DNA of 64,000 nucleotides from JAVVHH01 sp965199585 (GTDB lineage: Bacteria > Pseudomonadota > Alphaproteobacteria > Acetobacterales > Acetobacteraceae): NCBI GenBank assembly GCA_965199585.1, contig CBDASI010000002.1, positions 1,054,001-1,118,000 of the forward strand, given 5' to 3'. The translations under genes and the position numbers were made by a program. Below are positions 33,705 through 41,389 of this stretch, piece by piece. The notes beneath the pieces are model-generated. The model ran no database searches. It was not told the DNA's origin and saw only the letters and a list, made by a program, of their open reading frames with translations. Position 1 is the first letter of the stretch. Every line of letters starts with the position of its first letter.

Positions 33705-34781
33705 ATGAAACTGTTTAGCTGCCAGAATTGTCGGCAGATATTGTTTTTCGAGAACCAGCACTGCGGTCGGTGCGGGGAACAGCTTGGCTACCTTCCGAGA
33801 CAAGGTGAACTCAGCGTGCTGAAGCCAGACGGTGCCGCCTGGCAAGCGCTCGCGGAACCGGAGACACGCTGGAAATTCTGCGCCAATTCTACTTTCTTGG
33901 TTTGCAACTGGATGGTGCCGGCTTCCTCAAGCGAGGCATACTGCGCGGCGTGCCGGCACAACCACATGGTCCCTGACCTCTCAATCGGCGCGAACTTACA
34001 GTCCTGGTCCAAATTGGAAGTAGCGAAGCATCGATTGTTTTATGCATTGCTTCAACTCGGATTGCCGACCCCAAATCGACAAGACGACCCAAAGGCGGGG
34101 CTAATCTTTGACTTTCTGACTGACTCCGATGGTTCAGGTGGGAAGAAGGTCATGACGGGCCACGAGGATGGTCTGATTACCTTAGCGGTCGCCGAAGCTG
34201 ACGATGCGGAACGGGAAGCGCGTCGCGCGCGTATGGGGGAGCCCTATCGAACGCTGCTTGGACACTTTCGTCACGAGGTCGGCCACTTCTACTGGGATGT
34301 CCTGATTAGAGACGGAGGTCGGGCCGCCAACTTCCGTCAATTATTCGGGGATGAGCGCAATGATTACGGCTCGGCGTTGAGAGCGCATTACGCCCATGGA
34401 GCGCCGGCTGATTGGCAGGATCGCTTCGTCAGCGCTTATGCCTCGTCACATCCCTGGGAAGACTGGGCAGAGACTTGGGCACATTATCTCCATATCATCG
34501 ACGGGTTAGAAACAGCCGGCGCGTTTGGCCTCGAAATCCACCCGACCGTAGATCGCGATCATGCTCTCGAAATTGGGCCGAAGACGCTGCCCTATAGCTC
34601 GTGTCATTTCGAAGCTCTAGTGCATCAATGGCTTCCGTTGACGATCGCACTCAACGCCATGAACCAGAGTATGGGTCTTAATGATCTTTACCCATTTGTT
34701 TTATCGCCTTCAGTAATCGCGAAGCTCGCCTTCATTCATCAGGTCATCCAATCCAGCGTGGGAAGACTCGAACCGACTTAA
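33705..34781 (+). CDS. Putative zinc-binding metallopeptidase with zinc ribbon
   Basis: 358 residues. N-terminal zinc ribbon CQNCRQILFFENQHCGRCG (residues 5-23) and a second Cys cluster CAACRHNH, followed by a gluzincin-like domain with FRHEVGHFYWDVLI (HExxH), downstream DERNDYG, and HPWEDWAETWAHYLHIID carrying the third metal-ligand Glu. This is the 'putative zinc-binding metallopeptidase' (DUF2248-like) family, biological role unknown. ATG at 33705 has TTGAGG upstream; TTG at 33696 is possible. Lower GC than the flanks. Confidence 0.85.
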   Translation: MKLFSCQNCRQILFFENQHCGRCGEQLGYLPRQGELSVLKPDGAAWQALAEPETRWKFCANSTFLVCNWMVPASSSEAYCAACRHNHMVPDLSIGANLQSWSKLEVAKHRLFYALLQLGLPTPNRQDDPKAGLIFDFLTDSDGSGGKKVMTGHEDGLITLAVAEADDAEREARRARMGEPYRTLLGHFRHEVGHFYWDVLIRDGGRAANFRQLFGDERNDYGSALRAHYAHGAPADWQDRFVSAYASSHPWEDWAETWAHYLHIIDGLETAGAFGLEIHPTVDRDHALEIGPKTLPYSSCHFEALVHQWLPLTIALNAMNQSMGLNDLYPFVLSPSVIAKLAFIHQVIQSSVGRLEPT

Positions 34782-34793
34782 AGGTAAGATCAC

Positions 34794-36317
34794 TTACGCA
34801 GCTCCGCTTCGAAGCAGCCGGATGATTAAACCGCCATAGATTATGCAAGGTAGTAAAAGCGCGATCGCAAAAGAACTAACCGTAACCAGCCGACGGCTGA
34901 ACGGAACGGTAGTTCCAAGCAAAGAAACGCCCCCAGCCACAGGATATCCAAGATCGCGCAGATCATCGGTCGTGTGAAACGACTGATCAAGCTGAACGAG
35001 CAGCAACGCGAGGCCAAGCCCAGCCGCCAGCCCAGCAACGAGAACACCGGTGAGCAGTTTGCTCCTCTGCGGAGCGACAGGAACAGTCGGAACCAAAGGC
35101 GGCTCGATTACCTGGATCTTTACCTGATCCGCGTTCGCCTCGGCAGCAGCCGAAATCCGCATCGACTCCCGCCGCGACAGAAGTGCTGAATAATTTGTCT
35201 GGAGCACGCCGTAGTCACGATCCAGGTTCAATGCTTCTGCCTGTAACCCCGGCGCGCCTTTAGCGATCGCATCGAGCCGATCTCGCTCCTTTGTCGCATC
35301 CGCTAATTGGCGCTGTAGAGACGAGATCGAGGCATCGGTATCGACAAGACGCACCTTGAGTTGCTCGTACACCGGATTTGGCACTGCCGGCGCGGTCGGG
35401 GCGACCGTCCTAGGAGCGTCACCAGGATCGCGCCCAAGCTTACCCGAGCGGATCGCAGCAATGACCTGCCGCTGGGCGATAACGTCGGGATGCGCATCAG
35501 TCAGTCTCAGTCTCAGTTCGCGAAGCTTCTGCTCTTCGGCTTCCAGCCGAGGTGAACCACCGCCACCGCCGGCTAAAGATTCAGTGACAAGGAGGGGCGG
35601 TGTGCCAGCTAACTCTTTGGCAAGAGACACTCGACGTGCCTGAGCATCGGCAATTTGACCGCTAAGTGATCGAACGGCCTCAACTGCTCCCTGAAGTCGG
35701 CTGCTACCCCCGTCACCAGGGAGCAAATCGGTGTATCTCGCCCTGAACTCTGCCCGACGCCGTTCGGAGTCACGCAGTTGCCGTTCGTAGAAAGCAAGCT
35801 GACTTTCGATAAAACGGTTCGCGTTCTCAAGGTCCGTCCTGTTGTTGCCGGCCTTTCCCTCGACGAAAGCGGTCAACATCGCTTGGACAATGTCGTATGC
35901 GAGCTTCGGGCTCTCGTTCCGATAGCTGATCACAAACAAACTACGGGTTTGTGGAATCAGCCTGATCTCGTTACCGAGCTTGGCCACCATCGCCTGCTTT
36001 TCAGCAGGAGTGTCGACCTGAAGATTTAAATCGGTCTTCGAGACAAGCTTCTCTAGATTCGGACGGCTCATCAGCGTTCGTGAGAGTAGATCAACCTGAG
36101 CTTGCAACGAAGAATCCATCGAGATCCCGCGTAGAAGCGGTGTCAAGATCGCATCAGCGTCGATGTACAAGCGGGCGTCCGCCTCATAGACGTTCGGAAT
36201 CTTCATGACCCCGACCCAACCAGCAGCACAGACTAGCCAGCCGAGAAAGATGGCTGGCCAGCGATAGCGCCACGCTGCCGTAAGCTGCTTCCGAATCAGC
36301 TGCTGGGTCTGATACAT
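34794..36317 (-). CDS. Polysaccharide chain-length determinant (Wzz/XrtA-system type)
   Basis: 507 residues. Inner-membrane chain-length regulator/co-polymerase. One membrane helix near the N-terminus (WPAIFLGWLVCAAGWVGVM) and two at the C-terminus (LLTGVLVAGLAAGLGLALLL; SFAIALLLPCIIYGGLII) flank a long periplasmic coiled coil (residues ~150-400). The Wzz opening VYEADARLYID and the pre-TM2 PxxP segment (EPPLVPTVPVAPQRS) are present. Wording and length match the exosortase-linked EPS type. There is no C-terminal tyrosine-kinase domain and no kinase gene beside it. Eleven bp downstream of the export protein gene. Confidence 0.85.
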   Translation of the reverse strand: MYQTQQLIRKQLTAAWRYRWPAIFLGWLVCAAGWVGVMKIPNVYEADARLYIDADAILTPLLRGISMDSSLQAQVDLLSRTLMSRPNLEKLVSKTDLNLQVDTPAEKQAMVAKLGNEIRLIPQTRSLFVISYRNESPKLAYDIVQAMLTAFVEGKAGNNRTDLENANRFIESQLAFYERQLRDSERRRAEFRARYTDLLPGDGGSSRLQGAVEAVRSLSGQIADAQARRVSLAKELAGTPPLLVTESLAGGGGGSPRLEAEEQKLRELRLRLTDAHPDVIAQRQVIAAIRSGKLGRDPGDAPRTVAPTAPAVPNPVYEQLKVRLVDTDASISSLQRQLADATKERDRLDAIAKGAPGLQAEALNLDRDYGVLQTNYSALLSRRESMRISAAAEANADQVKIQVIEPPLVPTVPVAPQRSKLLTGVLVAGLAAGLGLALLLVQLDQSFHTTDDLRDLGYPVAGGVSLLGTTVPFSRRLVTVSSFAIALLLPCIIYGGLIIRLLRSGAA

Positions 36318-36328
36318 CGGTGAACCTG

Positions 36329-36937
36329 TTAGAAGTAAGTCTGCGGGATGAGGAGCACGTCTCCGGGCGCCATGGCGACGTTCTGATCGATGTCACCATC
36401 CTTGATCAGATCGCTGAGGCGTACTGGGATCACCTGACGAGGACCGCCATAGCGACGGATGATGACGGCGCGGTTACCGGCTGCAAACCGCGTCAATCCC
36501 TTGGTGGCGATCATCACATCGAGCAGTGTCATCTGATCACGATATGGGATCGCCACGGGATCAGTTGCCTCGCCGATGACCCGGACCTGGCGGCTGGAAG
36601 GCCCCACGAAGCCGTTCACGATCACAGAAACCTTCGGTTCCTTGACGTATTCCTTAAGTCTCGCCTCAATACCCTTAGCGAGATCGGGGGCAGTTTTACC
36701 GTTCGCAATGATGTCGGGGACGAGCGGGAGCGAGATGCGGCCGTCTGGAGCGACGACGGCGGTCGTGCTCAGCTCCGGATTGCGAAAGACGTAGATGCCC
36801 ATCGTATCGCCTGGCCCGATCACGTAGGGCAGGTTAGCGGGAACCACCTGGTTGACGGGGACAGTCGACGAGCAAGCTGCCAAAAGGCCTGCGAGGACCG
36901 GAAATATAGTTACAACCTTGAGTAGCCGGCTGATCAT
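36329..36937 (-). CDS. Polysaccharide export outer-membrane protein (Wza-like)
   Basis: 202 residues. Lipoprotein signal VVTIFPVLAGLLAACSS (lipobox LLAAC) then a poly-export domain (YVIGPGDTMGIYVFRNPELSTTAVVAPDGRISLPLV) and a SLBB domain (VRVIGEATDPVAIPYRDQMTLLDVMIATKGL; PGDVLLIPQTYF). Forms or gates the outer-membrane polysaccharide channel. ATG at 36937 is chosen; a longer frame to 37051 runs through the tRNA and is rejected. Short for Wza and similar to the XrtA-type single-SLBB exporters. In operon with the chain-length gene. Confidence 0.88.
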   Translation of the reverse strand: MISRLLKVVTIFPVLAGLLAACSSTVPVNQVVPANLPYVIGPGDTMGIYVFRNPELSTTAVVAPDGRISLPLVPDIIANGKTAPDLAKGIEARLKEYVKEPKVSVIVNGFVGPSSRQVRVIGEATDPVAIPYRDQMTLLDVMIATKGLTRFAAGNRAVIIRRYGGPRQVIPVRLSDLIKDGDIDQNVAMAPGDVLLIPQTYF

Positions 36938-36990
36938 GAAAAGCACTGGCCTCCGAACAATTAACGATGCGGCTACATACCACACAAAAC

Positions 36991-37065
36991 TGGTAGGCGT
37001 GGAAGGAGTCGAACCCCCGACCTCTGCCATGTAATAGCAGCGCTCTGCCACTGAGCTACACGCCT
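36991..37065 (-). tRNA. tRNA-Val (anticodon UAC), CCA encoded
   Basis: Minus-strand cloverleaf of 75 nt including the 3' ACCA: acceptor AGGCGTG pairs with CACGCCT, D-arm GCTC...GAGC, anticodon stem CTGCT/GGCAG with loop ATTACAT, T-arm with TTCGACT. The loop places TAC at positions 34-36, so it decodes valine GUA. A73 agrees with valine identity. Unusual: A1-U72 first pair, A32-U38 loop pair and two G-U pairs in the T stem. Lies between the export protein and epimerase genes. Confidence 0.85.
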
Positions 37066-37070
37066 TGAAA

Positions 37071-37087
37071 CAGCCGGTCTCCGGCTG
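37071..37087 (-). terminator. Terminator-like hairpin after the epimerase gene
   Basis: CAGCCGG TCT CCGGCTG is a perfect 7-bp stem with a 3-base loop. On the minus strand it follows the epimerase stop by about 20 bp and is followed by TTTC, a short T-run, immediately before the tRNA. It probably ends the YdcF-FemAB-epimerase transcript. Confidence 0.55.
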
Positions 37088-37107
37088 CTCGCAACTCGAG
37101 ACGTCTC

Positions 37108-38067
37108 TTACACGCTTTGTAGAAACTTCTGCTCACTAAAACTATTGAGCGTCTCTACCAAACCGACACGGAGATGCGTGTTGGCCACCATACCTAGCAT
37201 CCGCTTGGCCAAAGCCGGGTCACCGACCGATCGCTGAATATCGCCAATGCGGCCTGGACCATACGCTACCGTAGGCTCGCGAGATAGGATCTCGCCAATC
37301 ACACGCGCCATCTCGTTAATCGACGTCTCGCGACCAGTGCAGGCGTTCAGGACCAAACCCGCCCACTCGTCTCCAACACGATCCTCACGGATGGCGTGCA
37401 TTCCGGCGAGCAGAAATCTTACAATGTCGCCCACATAGATGAAATCGCGGGTTTGTTCACCGGTGCCGTTAACCGTGATCTTGTGGTTAGTCGCGATCGC
37501 GTTGGCAAAGATGGAGATCACGCCGCTGTAAGGCGATGACGGATCCTGCCGAGGACCATAGACGTTAAAAAATCGAAAGCCGATCGAAGGAATGCCATGA
37601 ACCAGGGCGCCGGCCTTGGCGTGAAGTTCACAGCCGAGTTTGTCAGCCCCGTAAGCAGTCAACGGGACCGCCACGGACGTCTCAGACGCGACACCATCGG
37701 CCTTTCCGTAAACGGCAGCCGATGACGCGTAGACCACAGGTAAGCCACCAAACTGGCGGGCAGTGTCCAACACATTGATTAAGCCGCCCAAATTGACGCG
37801 GTGCGTGCCTGCCCAATCTTCGTTGCTACGCACCACGGAGGCGATTGCCGCGAGGTGAAAGCAGCCGCTCGTGCCAATGAGGGCGCGGCGGACCATTGCC
37901 GGGTCGCACACGTCGCCGTGTATCACTTCGCATCGCTCATCCAGATTCTCGATCTTGCCAGTCGAGAAATCATCGATCACGCGGACGCGGTGACCCAATT
38001 GCAACAAAGCGTCAGCGAGGTGGGAGCCAATGAAGCCGGCACCACCCGTTATGGCAAAGATTTCCAA
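37108..38067 (-). CDS. NAD-dependent epimerase/dehydratase (UDP-glucose 4-epimerase-like)
   Basis: 319 residues, extended SDR. Seen: ITGGAGFIGSHLADALL (NAD loop), VIDDFSTGKIENL, HLAAIASVVRSNEDW, VYASSAAVYG (catalytic Ser), YGADKLGCE (YxxxK), FRFFNVYGPRQDPSSPYSGVI, and RDFIYVGDIV. Likely interconverts UDP-sugars or GlcNAc/GalNAc-type donors for the polysaccharide whose export proteins are encoded nearby. Separated from the FemAB-like gene by 68 bp. Confidence 0.88.
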   Translation of the reverse strand: MEIFAITGGAGFIGSHLADALLQLGHRVRVIDDFSTGKIENLDERCEVIHGDVCDPAMVRRALIGTSGCFHLAAIASVVRSNEDWAGTHRVNLGGLINVLDTARQFGGLPVVYASSAAVYGKADGVASETSVAVPLTAYGADKLGCELHAKAGALVHGIPSIGFRFFNVYGPRQDPSSPYSGVISIFANAIATNHKITVNGTGEQTRDFIYVGDIVRFLLAGMHAIREDRVGDEWAGLVLNACTGRETSINEMARVIGEILSREPTVAYGPGRIGDIQRSVGDPALAKRMLGMVANTHLRVGLVETLNSFSEQKFLQSV

Positions 38068-38135
38068 CTCACGCTCCCACGACCCGAGCCAACACTCGCT
38101 AAATCGTTGTAGGCCATAATACTTAACACGAGGTT

Positions 38136-39221
38136 TCAGACGCCTGATTTCCCAAGCCGTGTCCGAAATGCTTTGACTGCTTTTAGTCCCGTCCGCCGAA
38201 GCGCTCCAAGATCGTGTGCGATCAGACTTTGAAGCCCCACGCCGGTTTGAACATTCAAGGCGAGCAACCCGATGCGGGGCCGCCGCTGGTTGGCCCAGCC
38301 CTGTTTATATCCATCGTCTCCGCGTCCGAAATCGAGTTCGTCTACACCATCTACCTCAACTAGCTGTCTAATTGTGGCAGCAGTCAGGACGGTTCCGGGA
38401 GACAGCGTCTTAAATTCTTGGTCATGCGCCAGTTTTAACACGGTAGCGACGTTGGCGACGACCGACCAGTACTGCGCCGCAATCGGCCTGTCGCCGCGCC
38501 ACATGATCCCGATCCGCACGAGCCCCGTATCCGCCAAGGCGCGAATCAGCGTCGCATTGAATGCTGGAAAGGGCTCAGGCTGCTTCCAACTGCGACGATG
38601 AACCGTTTCGTATGCCTCGAGGGCAGCAGGCAAGGTGGAGGGAGCGCTATAAACTTCACACCGCGCGCCTGCGCGTTCCGCCGCGCGCGTGCGGCGACGA
38701 ATCGTCTCGCGAAGAGCACCGGGCCGGCTGGACAGGTAGGCGTTCCAATAGCCCGGCGAGACTTGCTCGTGCCAATTTCCGAAATGAGAGAAGGTTCGGG
38801 TAACCAAGCCAGCCTTGGCCAAACTGCGTCGGAGAAGTCCAAGACCGGGCCAAGCGGGATCGAGCGCCTCGAAGCGGGTGACGGGCCACTTCCGACAATA
38901 GCTTCCGATCTCGCCGATGGTCCCGGCTAGCAGGCTTGGGTCGGACCGCAACAGCGGTTGGTAGAGACAGGTATAAGGTGTCGACAAAGAGCCCCAGCTT
39001 TTACCGGGTCCAGCGAGCATCGGGACGAGGGCTACGGGACCGGCATCGTCTGAAATCGCCAGGAAGCGGGGTTCGGCAGCTTCCGGGAGAGCGGCGCAGA
39101 TGGTGGCGTCAAACCAGGCGCGACTCGATTGTAGCCCGGCGCCCGCGGCGAAGAGTGGGTCCCATGCCGGACCGAGGGACGCCATGGTCGGTTCGACGGT
39201 CATCGTTAAAGTCTTCTTCAT
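38136..39221 (-). CDS. FemAB/BioF2-like GNAT domain protein, EPS-locus type
   Basis: 361 residues. Double-GNAT 'CelD/BioF2' family frequently found in exopolysaccharide and exosortase loci. Seen: SRAWFDATICAAL, RRRTRAAERAGARCEV, YETVHRRSWKQPEPFP, ALADTGLVRIGIMWRGDRPIAAQYW, LKLAHDQEFKTLSPGTVLTAA, and DELDFGRGDDGYKQGW (the family's xDFxxGxxxYKxxW pattern). The reaction is unknown; transfer of an acyl or aminoacyl group to a sugar is commonly assumed. ATG at 39221 overlaps the YdcF stop. Confidence 0.82.
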   Translation of the reverse strand: MKKTLTMTVEPTMASLGPAWDPLFAAGAGLQSSRAWFDATICAALPEAAEPRFLAISDDAGPVALVPMLAGPGKSWGSLSTPYTCLYQPLLRSDPSLLAGTIGEIGSYCRKWPVTRFEALDPAWPGLGLLRRSLAKAGLVTRTFSHFGNWHEQVSPGYWNAYLSSRPGALRETIRRRTRAAERAGARCEVYSAPSTLPAALEAYETVHRRSWKQPEPFPAFNATLIRALADTGLVRIGIMWRGDRPIAAQYWSVVANVATVLKLAHDQEFKTLSPGTVLTAATIRQLVEVDGVDELDFGRGDDGYKQGWANQRRPRIGLLALNVQTGVGLQSLIAHDLGALRRTGLKAVKAFRTRLGKSGV

Positions 39222-39970
39222 CGCCGGGTCGCATAGTAGGCGAGGCCGACCCACTCATGGAGGGCGATGTAGCTGTTGAACCATGCAATGGGCGAGGGAA
39301 TGAAGCGGCGCCAGGAGATCGGCGGTGTAAAGGGAGGTCTGACCGAGGCGGACACCGGTTCGAGGCCGAAGTGTCGGAACGCGAGAAGCGAACGGCGCAT
39401 GTGCCAGTCGTGGGTAACTAGGTAGATGCGCTGAATGCCGGCATCACGCAGAATGGCGGCGGAGAACTCCGCGTTCTCCCATGTGTCGCGCGAGCGGCCT
39501 TCCAGCCAGCGGGCATCGAGGCGGAAGTCATCGTGGAGGCTTTGCGCCATCATCATGGCCAGCGTCACGTTGAACTCTGGCAGCTGGCCTCCAGAAACGA
39601 GAATGGGCAGGCCGCTCCGGCGTGCCAGGGCTGCGCCGGCGCGGAGACGATCCAACGTGATCGGGCCTGGCTCGAGAGCGCTCGGGTCTTCGATGCGGAT
39701 CCCATCAGCCGACAGGATGACGATCGCTGCCGGAGGTGGGCCGGTATCGGGAGTTTCGGGAGGCGACAAGCTGTTGAGGAGCGCGGTCGAGACGATTGGC
39801 AGACCAAGGCCGATCAGCATGGCTAGTAAGAGGCCCGCCGCCATACGTGCGCGCCGGCCGCAACATAGAAGCAGGAGAGCGAGAACCGCAAGACTCGCCG
39901 GCGGTAGCAGTATATCGGCAACTAAGTTCAGCGAGTATCCTCCTACCGGGCGCAACCTGCCACTCGACAC
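39218..39970 (-). CDS. YdcF/SanA/ElyC family protein
   Basis: 250 residues, GTG start at 39970. Two N-terminal hydrophobic helices (LPPASLAVLALLLLCCG; AAGLLLAMLIGLGLPIVSTAL) followed by the DUF218 domain: AIVILSADG, LDRLRAGAALARRSGLPILVSGG, ESRDTWENAEFSAAIL-like ENA motif (RDTWENAEFS), IYLVTHDWHMRRSLLAFRHFGL. The family is linked to envelope polysaccharide homeostasis in other bacteria. Same strand as, and overlapping, the FemAB-like gene. Confidence 0.85.
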   Translation of the reverse strand: MSSGRLRPVGGYSLNLVADILLPPASLAVLALLLLCCGRRARMAAGLLLAMLIGLGLPIVSTALLNSLSPPETPDTGPPPAAIVILSADGIRIEDPSALEPGPITLDRLRAGAALARRSGLPILVSGGQLPEFNVTLAMMMAQSLHDDFRLDARWLEGRSRDTWENAEFSAAILRDAGIQRIYLVTHDWHMRRSLLAFRHFGLEPVSASVRPPFTPPISWRRFIPSPIAWFNSYIALHEWVGLAYYATRR

Positions 39971-40037
39971 CTTGGCTGAGAAGACGTGCCGGTGAGAAGA
40001 TGCGGCGTAATTCGAATTGGGTTATGTGACGAAGCGC

Positions 40038-41138
40038 ATGTTCTACACGACGATGTCACGGCCGGTTTTGGACGAGGCGGGCCTTGCAGCCCTCGAGCTG
40101 AAATGGCGAACCCTCGCTACAGTGTCGAACGCCTCCTATTTCCAGGATTGGGGCTGGGTCGGGTGCATGGCGGCGGAGCGGTATGCCAATCCGGTGCTGG
40201 CCGAGGTCCGACGCGACGAGACGATCATCGGCCTTGCGCTGTTCGACCGCCGCGTTGGCCCGGGCGGCGTGTCGCTGCACTTGCAGGAGAGCACCGACCC
40301 GGCGCTGGCGTCGATCTTCGTCGAGCATAACGGACCGCTTCTCTCGACTACCGACCCGGTGTTGCGTCAGGCTATACTCGCGTCGCTGCTCACCCACGCG
40401 ATCAATGGACCGATCGGAGCCAGTGCATCGCGACCGAGGCGGCTCGTGCTTTCTGGCGTGGCTCCCGACTGCGCCGACGCCGCGACGATGACGGGTGGGT
40501 TGGTGGCAGAGAAGTCCGCGCGTATCGCACCCTATGCCACCCTGCAAGACGAAAAGGCGGAGCGCCCTTTCATCCAGCGCCTCAGCCGCAACACGCGGCA
40601 TCAGCTGAGACGATCAAACCGCGTGTATGCCGAACAGGGCCCGCTCTCGATCCGACGTGCCGAGACGGTCGATGAAGGGGCTACATTTTTCAACGACATG
40701 ATCGTGCTGCATGACCGAACCTGGGTGGCGCGCGGTAAGAAAGGGGCGTTTTCAACTGAGTCAGTGCGCCGATTTTATCGAGAGCTCCTGTCGGGCGGAA
40801 TCCCTTCCGGCGAGGTCGATCTGATGCGGGTTGCCGCGGGCGACAGCGTGATCGGCTATTTGATGAACTTCACCCATAGTGGTTCAGTTTCTGCCTATCA
40901 GAGTGGCTTCGACTACGCGTCGGCCGGGTCACATCAGAAACCTGGGCTGACCTGCCACTTCCTTGCGATCGAACATTATCAGTCGATTGGTTTTCACACC
41001 TACGATTTCCTGGCCGGTGCGGACCGATACAAGTTGAGTCTCGCCAATTCCCAGCGGCGGCTTCACTGGCTCAGCGTGATGCCAACGTGGCATCCGGCGT
41101 CGATCGGCACCCGGCTGCGACAGTTGATGCATCTGTAA
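40038..41138 (+). CDS. Second FemAB/BioF2-like GNAT protein
   Basis: 366 residues. Same broad family as the protein encoded at 38136-39221 but clearly a different branch. Seen: YFQDWGWVGCMAAERYANPVLAEVRRDETIIGLALFDRR (first GNAT), FIQRLSRNTRHQLRRSNRVYAEQGP, FNDMIVLHDRTWVARGKKGAF, GYLMNFTHSGSVSAYQSGFDY and YDFLAGADRYKLSLA (family terminal DFxxGxxxYK). Divergent from the YdcF gene across 67 bp. Start at 40038; TTG at 40017 or ATG at 40053 are possible. Function unknown, likely cell-surface glycan modification. Confidence 0.8.
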   Translation: MFYTTMSRPVLDEAGLAALELKWRTLATVSNASYFQDWGWVGCMAAERYANPVLAEVRRDETIIGLALFDRRVGPGGVSLHLQESTDPALASIFVEHNGPLLSTTDPVLRQAILASLLTHAINGPIGASASRPRRLVLSGVAPDCADAATMTGGLVAEKSARIAPYATLQDEKAERPFIQRLSRNTRHQLRRSNRVYAEQGPLSIRRAETVDEGATFFNDMIVLHDRTWVARGKKGAFSTESVRRFYRELLSGGIPSGEVDLMRVAAGDSVIGYLMNFTHSGSVSAYQSGFDYASAGSHQKPGLTCHFLAIEHYQSIGFHTYDFLAGADRYKLSLANSQRRLHWLSVMPTWHPASIGTRLRQLMHL

Positions 41139-41389
41139 TAAAAGCTGTAGACGGCGTCACGAGCCATACATCGACGGAATAAGAGCAGTTGGCTGGATTC
41201 GAAAGTAATTCTTAATGTCCGCCGTGCTAATGTTGCTCGACGCCATCGAGGGAATGGAGGCTTGGCTTGGTCTAATGCAAAACCGAATCGTACTGTAGCA
41301 TGGATCGTCGAGCGTCGATTCAGGGCTTTCGCGCTGGTCGACCTCATGAATTGTCAGCGAAATGACGTTCGGCCAACTTTGGCGGCGCC
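41139..41389. other. Intergenic stretch with no gene seen
   Basis: 251 bp between the FemAB-like gene and the GGDEF-EAL gene, both on the plus strand. Lower GC than the flanking genes. No open frame of convincing composition, RNA or strong hairpin was recognised; it probably holds the promoter of the GGDEF-EAL gene. Confidence 0.4.

Noticed and set aside
36938..37051. Upstream extension of the Wza-like gene
   Set aside because: It translates the tRNA sequence; the lipoprotein signal begins at 36937.
36991..37065. tRNA as the attachment site of an integrated element
   Set aside because: No integrase and no repeat of the tRNA 3' end was noticed within the window.
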